The position numbers and the translations under genes are program-made. The notes below the pieces were generated by a model that made no database searches, was not told the origin of the DNA, and was given only the letters and a program-made list of their open reading frames with translations. Shown here piece after piece: positions 1 through 7,400 of a DNA stretch of 10,658 nucleotides. Positions within the stretch are counted from its first letter, which is position 1; every line of letters begins with the position of its first letter. This DNA comes from Candidatus Colicola caccequi (lineage in GTDB: Bacteria; Bacteroidota; Bacteroidia; Bacteroidales; Paludibacteraceae): the NCBI GenBank assembly GCA_018065205.1, contig JAGHTR010000074.1, positions 1 through 10,658 on the forward strand. The letters run 5' to 3'.

Positions 1-152
1 ATTGCTTTACCGGGCCATGACATACTGGCACCATTGTCCCACATATAGGCTTTAACGGTAGTCCATTTGGGAGAATTGATGAAGTACACCTTGGCGGCCG
101 ACAAATGGGCAACTGTCAAAATAACAGTAATGACAAATAAAGACTTCTTCAT
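1..152 (-). CDS. Secreted protein with N-terminal CBM26-like starch-binding module (3' part missing)
   Basis: Only the first 50 codons are in the window. They start MKKSLF and continue with a hydrophobic stretch ending around HLSAA, which is a typical signal peptide without a lipobox cysteine. Immediately after the predicted cleavage site comes KVYFINSPKW, then VKAYMWD and a WPG motif near residue 48. This order (V-Y-F-x-N-S-x-x-W, then Y-x-W, then W-P-G) is the pattern of the CBM26-type starch-binding module, and the neighbouring amylase carries two similar modules. The gene overlaps the amylase stop codon: TGA at 154-152 shares bases with ATGATG at 155-150, so the start may be 155 (MMKKSLF) or 152; I chose 152 because MKK is the common signal-peptide opening. 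The tight overlap implies co-transcription and probably translational coupling with the amylase. The full protein could be another amylase, a pullulanase or a non-catalytic starch-binding protein; the window does not show which. Confidence 0.8.
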   Translation of the reverse strand, partial: MKKSLFVITVILTVAHLSAAKVYFINSPKWTTVKAYMWDNGASMSWPGKA

Positions 153-3100
153 CATTTAACTTGCAAGCCAAAGATATTAAACATGTGATTATTGTGTTGT
201 ATATAGAGTTGTCCATCAATCATTAACTTATGACCATTATTGCGGGGCTCTATCATGACTTGCTCTATACCGGTTACCAAACATCCCACATTTTCAACTA
301 CATCATTCAAGTTTTCACGCCACTCGTAGCAACCATCCGACACTATTGTCAAGTCAGAAGTTTGTGCAGCATCTTTACCTGCATCAAAAATAAGACTGAA
401 CTGCGTGTATTTGGCATCAAACGTATAGGTGTACCAATCGCCATCTTTTGTCTTTATCTCCGTTCCCGGCCAAGCACCTAATAATTCTGTCACCTTATCT
501 TTCTTGGTCGCTCCGGGAATCCATGCATAATAGTACACTTTCTCCCAATTGGACGTGTTAAAGAACCGAATGGTGATAGCACCTTTCTGCTCATGATAGA
601 CGTACGTAAACGTCTTTACGGGCGATTTTTCCTTACCGCACACGGCAAATGCCTTAACTTCTGTTGTTTGATTAAGGGTGAAAGAAACAGAATCCCAAGC
701 CATTTGACTCTGCTCCGTCGGTTCAGCGCCATTCAATGTGTAATAGATTTTAGCTGGTTCATTACTTACCGCCCAAACTTTGACATCTATGCCTTTGGTT
801 GCGTCCGCGAACTTACAAGACGAAGGGGATGCCACTACATTCAGAGGAACGACAATCTCACCACAAGCTACTTTTACGGCATCTCCGTTCTGCTCATCCC
901 ACTCATAGCACACGTCCATGACCGTCTGCTGGTCTGTTGAACAAGCACCGGCACGCCCCATACTGAACTTGAAGTTCACCGTGTCTTTACCGTATTCAAA
1001 CTGATATTGATACCAACCATCCGGTTGTTGGAACAACTCCTGACCGGGGAAACCCGGGGTAATCATCTCGTTCTTGGTGTCCCAAGCGTAGATAAAGACA
1101 CGTTCCCAATCCTCCGGAGCGTTAAATTTCACAATGATACCCTCCTTCTGAGGCTCCACATAATCATAATGATATGACTGAACCTGCGAGAAAGCATTTC
1201 CGCAAGCAGCCATCACCTTCAGCACGGTAGAATCTTTGAAGACAAACGTTTTCGAAGCCTCAAAAGACTCGCTACTTGTAGTAGGCTCGGTACCATCCAC
1301 CGTATAATAAACAGTCGGTTTATTGCAAGAACCACCTACGGCTTTTACCTCCACGGTCATTCCTTGTTCCTTGTCGCGGAAGATATTGCTCGGCGTTACT
1401 TGCAACTTGGGAGCTTGGTTCCCGGAGACTTGTACCCACATCGCATAACCATTACCGAAAGCCACCTTCTGGAATCCGTCAAACGACTGACCGGCCTTAT
1501 TGCCTAAGCAAAGAATCAGATAACCATGGTGACCAACAATGGTTGCCTGATACCCACCATCATCACAATACTCATCCTTCACTTGACTCTGGCTGTGTAC
1601 ACCTGCCATGTGACGGGCATTGATCATTGGCTTAATGTCCTCCTTATACTTATACCAGTGCGGATAGAACACACAAGGCACACCCGGCATTCCCAAAATG
1701 AAAGCATTGGCTTGCATCAGTTTATCCTTCAATGCCGGCTTCATCGAATTGCCCTTGCCGCCGAACTCGTTATCGTCACGTTCAAACGTGTCGTGGTTAT
1801 CCACAAAGGTTACAGCGTACTGAGCAAATCCGGCACCTAACATACCCGAACCTTTACAACCGCTATAATTGCCACTTACAATACCCTGTCCGGGTTTACC
1901 TGCGTCGTTGAAAGCGGCATATTTAGTCTGGAAGTCAAAAGCCATCGTGTTATAATCCGCATCTTTAATGCAATTCATAATCGCATCCAAACTGGACCAA
2001 TACTCCATCACGCTCAAATAGGGTTTAGAAGTATTGTTGTAATCATTGATATGAGAGCCGTGGAATCCCTTGCAGTAATCATAACGGAAGCCATCGTACT
2101 TCATCTCTTTTATCATCCATTGCTCGTAGGCACGAACCATCTTACGTACATCCTCACTACCGTCATGGTCTAAATCACGAGCACCATTGTAATTGCGCTC
2201 ATCGTACGGGCCATAACCATCATCGTCCTTAGCATTGGGACCGGGGGTCTTACACTCTGCATTACCGCTTCCCCAAATCTCATCGTTCTTGGTAATCCAA
2301 GTATAATCGGGTTGGAACTTACCGAACTCACCAAAGTCATTCTCGTAGAAATCGCAGCCGGAGGACTTATAATCCAGGTGGTTAACCACAATGTCTGCAA
2401 TCACTTTTGTACCCGAATTATGGAAGGCATTTATCAGCTTCTCCAATGACGTGCGGTTTCCCCAATCGCTATTCTGCTTGCTATATTGCTTGGGAAGATA
2501 ACCCACACCTCCCGATGAAAAAGCACTTGGCGGCAACCAAATCAAATCGAAATAAGCACCTATCTCACCGCTTTGTTTATAGAGCGTCTCCCATTTGGTA
2601 TCTCCATAAATAACCGTAGCGGGAGCACTTTCTTTATCCACATGATAACTATCCCAGTAGAACCCCTGCATCATCACATCTTCACACTCCACAGGTACAG
2701 CTTTAGGGGTACACTCTCCAATATAAACCAAATCACCTTGGTCAGCGGACAATTTGATATAGAAATCATATTTACCTGCCACATTACAAGTGAGAGAACC
2801 TGCAGAAGAGCCACCACTGAAGTTCTGATAAGCGCCATAGGGATCTACATCTACCATCCAACGAGCATCGCAACTGAGGTTAGCCAATTTAATAATATCA
2901 TTAGCCTTAAGCTCAACGCAAGCGGCTTTGTATTGCACGCGACCTTGAGCGTCCGGTTCGCCGAACATGGGAGCATTCACGATGTCTGTGCCATTAATCT
3001 CCAAACCATAAGGACCATCCTGACAATCCGGATCCGGAGGAGTAGGATCATCGACATCCTTGCCCCAATCGGTACAACCGGCTGCACCGGAACCTACGTA

Positions 3101-3439
3101 CAACTGATCTTGTTGATATTTCAATTTGATATAGAAATCATAGCAACCGGCCTTGGAACAGGAATACTGGTTACCGGATATACTAATGCCGGCAGCACTG
3201 GCTTTGTCCAATGTAACGGCCCAAGATGCTTTGTTGTCTGCATCATACAAAGCCAGCACATCGCCACTTTTAAGAGGCACTCCTAATGCCATGTATTCCT
3301 CGAAAGAGGGATCTCCAGGACTGGGATTCTTGGTTCCGACAAAATACCGTTTGCCGTTAACGATAATACCATACGATGCAGCATTTGCAACCATCAAAGT
3401 ACATACAAGTAACCAAAGGACAGAAAAGATTTTCTTCAT
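152..3439 (-). CDS. Secreted multi-domain alpha-amylase (glycoside hydrolase family 13) with starch-binding modules
   Basis: Predicted to hydrolyse internal alpha-1,4-glucosidic bonds of starch outside the cytoplasm. Residues 1-20 form a signal peptide (cleavage after VANA, no lipobox). Two similar modules follow, about 23-116 and 144-241, each starting YG-(I/L)-x-(V/I)-NG and ending AGxYDFYIKL; a Pro/Asp-rich linker at 128-142 separates them. The GH13 barrel begins near 255 (VMMQGFYWDS). Its four conserved regions are present: DIVVNH 349-354, GFRYDYCKG with nucleophile D454, the acid/base E479 in VMEYW, and FVDNHD with D550. RDLDH at 421-425 is also typical of Bacteroidetes amylases of this type. 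From 677 on there are two copies of a pair: a chitobiase-C-terminal-like module (YYTVDGTEPT 711-720; YYTLNGAEPT 899-908) and a CBM26-like module (about 766-860 and 951-1053). Residues 1071-1095 are a short tail also found on a nuclease in this window. The catalytic residues are intact, so I expect an active enzyme. The start at 3439 gives the signal peptide directly. Confidence 0.95.
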   Translation of the reverse strand: MKKIFSVLWLLVCTLMVANAASYGIIVNGKRYFVGTKNPSPGDPSFEEYMALGVPLKSGDVLALYDADNKASWAVTLDKASAAGISISGNQYSCSKAGCYDFYIKLKYQQDQLYVGSGAAGCTDWGKDVDDPTPPDPDCQDGPYGLEINGTDIVNAPMFGEPDAQGRVQYKAACVELKANDIIKLANLSCDARWMVDVDPYGAYQNFSGGSSAGSLTCNVAGKYDFYIKLSADQGDLVYIGECTPKAVPVECEDVMMQGFYWDSYHVDKESAPATVIYGDTKWETLYKQSGEIGAYFDLIWLPPSAFSSGGVGYLPKQYSKQNSDWGNRTSLEKLINAFHNSGTKVIADIVVNHLDYKSSGCDFYENDFGEFGKFQPDYTWITKNDEIWGSGNAECKTPGPNAKDDDGYGPYDERNYNGARDLDHDGSEDVRKMVRAYEQWMIKEMKYDGFRYDYCKGFHGSHINDYNNTSKPYLSVMEYWSSLDAIMNCIKDADYNTMAFDFQTKYAAFNDAGKPGQGIVSGNYSGCKGSGMLGAGFAQYAVTFVDNHDTFERDDNEFGGKGNSMKPALKDKLMQANAFILGMPGVPCVFYPHWYKYKEDIKPMINARHMAGVHSQSQVKDEYCDDGGYQATIVGHHGYLILCLGNKAGQSFDGFQKVAFGNGYAMWVQVSGNQAPKLQVTPSNIFRDKEQGMTVEVKAVGGSCNKPTVYYTVDGTEPTTSSESFEASKTFVFKDSTVLKVMAACGNAFSQVQSYHYDYVEPQKEGIIVKFNAPEDWERVFIYAWDTKNEMITPGFPGQELFQQPDGWYQYQFEYGKDTVNFKFSMGRAGACSTDQQTVMDVCYEWDEQNGDAVKVACGEIVVPLNVVASPSSCKFADATKGIDVKVWAVSNEPAKIYYTLNGAEPTEQSQMAWDSVSFTLNQTTEVKAFAVCGKEKSPVKTFTYVYHEQKGAITIRFFNTSNWEKVYYYAWIPGATKKDKVTELLGAWPGTEIKTKDGDWYTYTFDAKYTQFSLIFDAGKDAAQTSDLTIVSDGCYEWRENLNDVVENVGCLVTGIEQVMIEPRNNGHKLMIDGQLYIQHNNHMFNIFGLQVK
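281..1411 (-). repeat. Duplicated pair: chitobiase-C-like module plus CBM26-like module
   Basis: Residues 677-860 and 865-1053 of the amylase are two copies of the same two-module block. The first module in each copy carries YYT-(V/L)-(D/N)-G-(T/A)-EPT and ends in KxxAxCG..S.V..(Y/F).Y, the pattern of the chitobiase/beta-hexosaminidase C-terminal-like spacer. The second carries a start such as (G)IIVKFNAPEDW or AITIRFFNTSNW, then (F/Y)-x-YAW, PG, DGW(Y)..Y.F, and CYEW at the end, the pattern of a CBM26-like starch-binding module. Protein-level similarity is clear while codons differ widely, so the duplication is old rather than a recent DNA repeat. Confidence 0.8.
2717..3373 (-). repeat. Tandem N-terminal module repeat inside the amylase
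   Basis: Residues 23-116 and 144-241 of the amylase align as two copies of one module of about 95 residues. Both open with YG, a hydrophobic residue and NG, have a middle section with a WxVxxD-type strand (SWAVTLD 72-78; RWMVDVD 193-199), and close with AG-x-YDFYIKL followed by LYVG or LVYIG. The DNA has diverged but still shares a near-identical stretch at the DFYIK codons (around 3124-3140 and 2754-2770). I recognise no named family with certainty. The position ahead of a GH13 domain and the beta-rich pattern suggest carbohydrate-binding modules like the starch-binding domains of SusE/SusF; this is inference. Confidence 0.75.
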
Positions 3440-3498
3440 GATACTTTTAATTTAATAATGTTAATATTTTTTTTGTATTTTTGAATACAATCCTAGTG

Positions 3499-3529
3499 TG
3501 CGCGAGCATCTGTGCCCGCATCGCACGCA
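3499..3529 (-). other. G/C-rich imperfect hairpin in the amylase leader
   Basis: In an otherwise very A/T-rich leader, 3499-3529 is G/C-rich and can fold on the minus-strand transcript: TGCG pairs with CGCA (outer), CGA with TCG (middle) and GC with GC (inner), with small bulges. It lies about 15-45 bases after the inferred transcription start and 60 bases before the start codon. It may affect mRNA stability or translation; no known riboswitch was recognised. Confidence 0.35.
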
Positions 3530-3546
3530 TATAATTACAAAGAACA

Positions 3547-3572
3547 CGCAAAGATACAAAAAAATCTTTACG
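3547..3572. promoter_or_regulatory. Dyad overlapping the amylase -7 element (possible operator)
   Basis: AAAGAT at 3550-3555 and ATCTTT at 3564-3569 form a perfect inverted repeat. It extends to the flanking CG dinucleotides (3547-3548 and 3571-3572) with a single non-Watson-Crick position between, and the loop is 8 bases. One arm coincides with the -7 element TATCTTTG of the amylase promoter. The other four promoters in the window do not show this mirror arm. A dyad placed here could bind a regulator of starch genes, or act as a weak hairpin terminator for trmO read-through; neither is proven. Confidence 0.35.
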
Positions 3573-3580
3573 TGTGCAAA
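3549..3580 (-). promoter_or_regulatory. Bacteroidetes-type promoter of the amylase operon
   Basis: On the minus strand TTTG (3580-3577) is followed after 20 bases by TATCTTTG (3556-3549), an exact fit to the Bacteroidetes consensus TTTG-N19-21-TAnnTTTG. The inferred start of transcription is about 3545, giving a leader of about 105 bases, longer than the leaders of the other units here. Confidence 0.8.
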
Positions 3581-3604
3581 TTTTTTGCTAAAAAAATAGC
3601 ATTT

Positions 3605-4228
3605 TTAATCTCTTTTGGTGATTTTGTTAATAATCACTTCTTTGTCTATCACCTGAAATTCTACCAAATAATTTTGGTAATCTAATTTATAAATGCGGTC
3701 ATCATCTTGATAGGCAGGTCGTGGATCTTGACGCAGGACTTCAACTAAATCTTCAAGCATCTTGACAGATAAAGCGTAGTCTTTTGTGGCTTCTGCAAAG
3801 CCATTGACAGCATCCTGATGTGCATCTGAAAAGGATAAATAAGGTTTAATGTCATAAATGGGAGTGCCGTCTAATAAGTCCGCTCCGGATACAATTAAAT
3901 CTCCATCTTCGATGCGCAATAGTCGCACACTACTAAGCCCTAAATGGTTGGGGCGATAGGGTGAACGTGTAGCAAAAACCCCCATCCGAGTGTTCCCTCC
4001 TAAGCGAGGAGGACGAACAGTAGCGCTCCAATCTTTGGCCTCTGTAAATCCCCATATTAGCCAAAGGTGAGAATATTCTTCAATACCACGAATCATATTG
4101 GAGTCTTGAAATTCAGGTTCAAAGACAATGCGAGTTTCAATAAGACTTTCTTCTCGGGATTGACGGGGAATGCCGAACTTGTCGGAAAAACCATTGTGCG
4201 CGGTGGCTATAACTTGTAATTCTGCCAT
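3605..4228 (-). CDS. trmO: tRNA (N6-threonylcarbamoyladenosine(37)-N6)-methyltransferase TrmO (TsaA/YaeB family)
   Basis: TrmO uses S-adenosylmethionine to methylate the t6A37 base of tRNA-Thr(GGU), giving m6t6A and improving decoding of ACY codons; it acts in the cytoplasm. The 207 residues match the family along their length. RPPRLGGNTRMGVFATRSPY (about residues 72-91) followed by RPNHLGLSSV is the hallmark block of the TsaA beta-barrel, and LLDGTPIYDIKPYL (about 117-130) is the second signature. The QDPRPAY motif near 165-171 belongs to the C-terminal part seen in the E. coli protein. The N-terminal FGIPRQ also matches. The protein is slightly shorter than E. coli TrmO (about 235). The start at 4228 lies about 37 bases after a promoter-predicted transcription start and no better start is available upstream. 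It is transcribed alone or reads through into the amylase operon 165 bases away, since I see no strong terminator after it. Confidence 0.93.
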   Translation of the reverse strand: MAELQVIATAHNGFSDKFGIPRQSREESLIETRIVFEPEFQDSNMIRGIEEYSHLWLIWGFTEAKDWSATVRPPRLGGNTRMGVFATRSPYRPNHLGLSSVRLLRIEDGDLIVSGADLLDGTPIYDIKPYLSFSDAHQDAVNGFAEATKDYALSVKMLEDLVEVLRQDPRPAYQDDDRIYKLDYQNYLVEFQVIDKEVIINKITKRD

Positions 4229-4268
4229 TGGATAAGGATCGTTGGTGTTATTTCGTTGAATTTTGCTG

Positions 4269-4300
4269 CAAAATTACACTTTTTTTGGAAAAAATGCAAA
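4269..4300 (-). promoter_or_regulatory. Promoter of trmO
   Basis: Minus-strand TTTG (4300-4297), 20 bases, TAATTTTG (4276-4269). This fits the Bacteroidetes consensus and would start transcription near 4265, about 37 bases before the trmO start codon. Confidence 0.75.
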
Positions 4301-4305
4301 AAAAA

Positions 4306-4337
4306 TTTGTGTATGTCAAAAAAATGTTGTACTTTTG
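4306..4337 (+). promoter_or_regulatory. Promoter of tRNA-Phe
   Basis: Plus-strand TTTG (4306-4309), 20 bases, TACTTTTG (4330-4337). Transcription would begin near 4341, about 22 bases before the mature tRNA. Its -33 element is only 5 bases from the -33 element of the divergent trmO promoter. Confidence 0.8.
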
Positions 4338-4360
4338 CACTCGCTTTTCGCGAAAAAGTG
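4338..4360 (+). other. Hairpin in the tRNA-Phe 5' leader region
   Basis: The 12-base perfect palindrome TTTTCGCGAAAA (4345-4356) is flanked by CACT (4338-4341) and AGTG (4357-4360), which also pair, with CGC bulged. It ends 2 bases before the tRNA. The inner stem is within the expected precursor leader and could influence RNase P processing; the outer arm is partly upstream of the inferred transcription start. Confidence 0.4.
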
Positions 4361-4362
4361 AC

Positions 4363-4435
4363 GGTACCTTAGCTCAGGTGGTAGAGCAATGGACTGAAAA
4401 TCCATGTGTCCTTGGTTCAACTCCAAGAGGTACCA
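4363..4435 (+). tRNA. tRNA-Phe (anticodon GAA)
   Basis: All arms fold. The acceptor stem is GGTACCT (4363-4369) with AGGTACC (4428-4434) and discriminator A4435. The D arm is GCTC/GAGC (4372-4375, 4384-4387). The anticodon stem is ATGGA/TCCAT with loop CTGAAAA, placing anticodon GAA at 4396-4398. The variable loop has 5 bases and the T arm is CTTGG-TTCAACT-CCAAG (4411-4427). The 3' CCA is not encoded, so it must be added by tRNA nucleotidyltransferase. The gene is a single-tRNA unit with its own promoter and a terminator hairpin 5 bases downstream. Confidence 0.97.
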
Positions 4436-4440
4436 CAAGG

Positions 4441-4472
4441 AAAAAAGAGTTACAAAAGTGACTCTTTTTTTT
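4441..4472. terminator. Bidirectional intrinsic terminator between tRNA-Phe and mfd
   Basis: AAAAAAGAGTTAC (4441-4453) pairs with GTGACTCTTTTTT (4458-4470) around an AAAA loop, with one T-G wobble. A run of T ends the plus-strand copy (4465-4472), and the run of A on the left supplies a U-tract on the minus-strand transcript. It therefore suits both the tRNA (ending at 4435) and mfd (stop at 4497-4499), which converge here. Confidence 0.88.
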
Positions 4473-4496
4473 ATGCTTATTGGGCTCTGAGAATGT

Positions 4497-7400
4497 CTAT
4501 GATTCAAGTATTTTAGATAGCAGATTAATCGCCCCGGCAATGGTTTTGACTTGCGCAATAGTGGCATAGCGTTTGCCGGTTGGTTTGCCTAATTTATCTA
4601 CATCTTCTTTCATTGAGCAACGCTCGCCACGTGAGTATATATAGGATATGATTTGACCAAATTCTTTGCTCTGCCAATAATGCTCATTGTGCATAATAAA
4701 ATAAATGGTCATTCTCTCTCCTTTAAGATAAATCTTTTCAATACCTAATCGGCAGCAAATCCAGCGCAGACGCACAACGTTCATTAGTTCTTCTGCTTCT
4801 TCCGGAATGGGACCGAAACGGTCAATGAGCCGTTTCTTATATTCGGCCAGTTCGTCCTCATTATGCAGTCCATCTAATTCGCGATATAGAGTGATGCGCT
4901 CGGATATGTTTTCGATGTATGTTGCAGGAAAACTTAGTGGTAAATCTGACTCAAGTTGACTATCTGAACACCATGCCGAATTGGGCGTTGCAAATTGAGA
5001 CTTAAGAAGGTTCTCATTTGCTATGTTTTTGTCTTCAAATAACTCTTCTTTTAACTCTTCAACGGCTTCATTAAGCACTTTTTGATAGGTGTCATATCCA
5101 AGATCGGCAATGAAACCGGATTGTTCAGCACCTAATAGGTTTCCTGCTCCACGAATATCCAAGTCCTGCATAGCAAGGTTAAATCCACTTCCTAATTCAG
5201 AGAAAGTAGAAATGGCATCCAAACGTCGCCGTGCATCTTCGGTTAGCAGTTCCCGCTCCGGAGCAACAAGGTAGCAATAAGCCTTACGGTTACTGCGGCC
5301 TACACGTCCTCGCAATTGGTGCAAGTCTGCCAATCCATAGTGTTGTGCCGAGAAAATAATCATTGTGTTGACATTAGGGATATCTACGCCTGATTCAATG
5401 ATGGTAGTGGAAATAAGGATGTCGTAGTCATAGTTGATGAACGCTTCTAAACGTTCTTCCATCTCGTCCGTTGGCATTTGTCCATGCGCTACTACGATGC
5501 GAGCCTCCGGACAAAGTCGGTGTATCTTGTGCTCAATGCGTTCTAGCATCTCAATGCGATTATTAACCACAAAGACCTGCCCGTTGCGAGATAACTCAAT
5601 ATCAATTGCTTCTTTGATAATATCCTCATCTTCATTGTTGATGATTTCGGTTTGAATGGGGTAACGGTTTTGAGGAGGTGTGGTCATTACGCTTAAATCG
5701 CGAGCTCCTAAGAGACTGAATTGAAGCGTGCGGGGGATAGGTGTGGCAGTAAGGGTTAACACATCCACGTTTGTGCGCAGAGATTTGAGTTTTTCCTTGA
5801 CAGTTACACCGAATTTTTGCTCTTCATCTATGATGAGCAGTCCCAAATCATGCCAGACGACGGATTTACCGACTAGTTTATGCGTGCCAATCAAAACGTC
5901 TATCTTCCCTTCGGCAAGGTCTGCTAATATGGCTTTAGTTTGCTGTACCGACTTGGCACGACTTAAGTACTCGATACGAATGGGGAAGTTTTGAAATCTT
6001 TCTTTAAAAGTCTGATAATGCTGCAGCGCAAGCACAGTGGTGGGCACAAGTACAGCCACTTGTTTGCCATCAGTGGCGGCTTTAAAGGCTGCTCGCATAG
6101 CAATCTCTGTTTTTCCGAATCCTACATCGCCACAGATGAGTCTATCCATAGGCATAGGCGACTCCATATCACGCTTAACATCAATAGTGGCTTTGGCTTG
6201 ATCGGGAGTGTCTTCGTAAAGGAAAGATGCCTCTAACTCATGTTGCATATAGCCGTCAGGCGTATAAGCAAATCCTTGCTGGCGCTTGCGCGTCGCGTAT
6301 AATTGTATAAGGTCGCGAGCAATGTCTTTGACCTTGTCTTTAGTGCGTTCCTTTAGTCGTTCCCAGGCCCCTGAACCAATACGTGAAATAGTGGGTGCAG
6401 AGCCTTCGCGTCCCTTGTATTTGCTGATTCGATGCAGGTTATGGATGCTTACAAAAATAGTGTCTCCGTCGCGGTAGGTGAGTTTAATCATCTCTTGAGG
6501 CTTGCCGTTGACGAGTGTGGTCACCAAACCTCCAAATTGACCTATTCCGTGGTCGCTATGTACGACATAGTCTCCCGGCCGAAGTTGATTGATTTCTTTT
6601 AGGGTGACAATGGCTTTACCTCGGCGGGCATTCTCACTGCGCAGATTAACACGATGATATCGCTCAAAAATCTCGTGGTCGGTATAGCAACAAACTTTAG
6701 CGTCATTGTCTATCCAACCGGCATGGAGAGTATGAGAGATAGGAATAAAAGGTATTGTTTCAAAAATGGCAGATAGTCGGTCGGTTTGTTTTTTTTGATC
6801 GGCTAATATATATACATTGTACCCATTGTTGATATGTTGCTGGAGATCTTCGCCGAGTAAATCAAAATTTTTATTAAAGGTGGGCTGAGGCAGCGTGTTG
6901 AAGTGAATCTCCTCAAAAGGCGCAAAGAACGATTTATCTCGAACCTCAATAGTGGTAGATTGGTTGAGCGGGCAAAGAATAGAGGATTCGTTCATTTTAA
7001 AATTTACCAATGCCCAATCGTTGCTAATCCACAATGTATCGGAGGGTAGATATGATGTAAGAGCAGTCGTTTGCGTGTCTGATTCTTGACTCTCGATGCC
7101 GGCTATTTCAATAGAAATAACTTTGTCTTGACTGAGTTGAGTCTCTAAATCGAAGGTGCGAATGGAGTCTATCTCGTCTCCAAAAAAGTCCAATCGATAA
7201 GGGTCTTCATGACTGAAACTATATACATCTACAATACCTCCACGAATAGCAAACTGTCCTGGTTCGTAGACGAAGTCTACTTTGGTAAATTGCAACTCCA
7301 ACAATGCTCCTTCTAAATCGCTAATTTGCATGTGCTCACCTGCCCGTACGGTGCGTGTTGAACGCTCAAAAGATTCCTTAATAGGGACGGATTCTAATAG

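Noticed and set aside
2573..3286. A 237-codon open frame on the plus strand opposite the amylase
   Set aside because: It lies entirely antisense to a gene with intact catalytic motifs and conserved modules. Its translation shows no recognisable domain and it has no promoter match that I could find.
3587..3602. Short inverted repeat TGCTA/TAGCA after trmO as its terminator
   Set aside because: The stem is only 5 base pairs of mostly A/T, and on the minus-strand transcript it is followed by A rather than U, so it does not look like an intrinsic terminator.
4363..4435. tRNA-Phe as an integration (att) site for a mobile element
   Set aside because: I saw no direct repeat of the tRNA 3' end nearby and no integrase; the flanking genes trmO and mfd are ordinary chromosomal genes.
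4228..4461. A short plus-strand open frame running through the tRNA-Phe gene
   Set aside because: It spans the promoter, the tRNA and the terminator hairpin, all of which are well supported, so it is not a protein gene.
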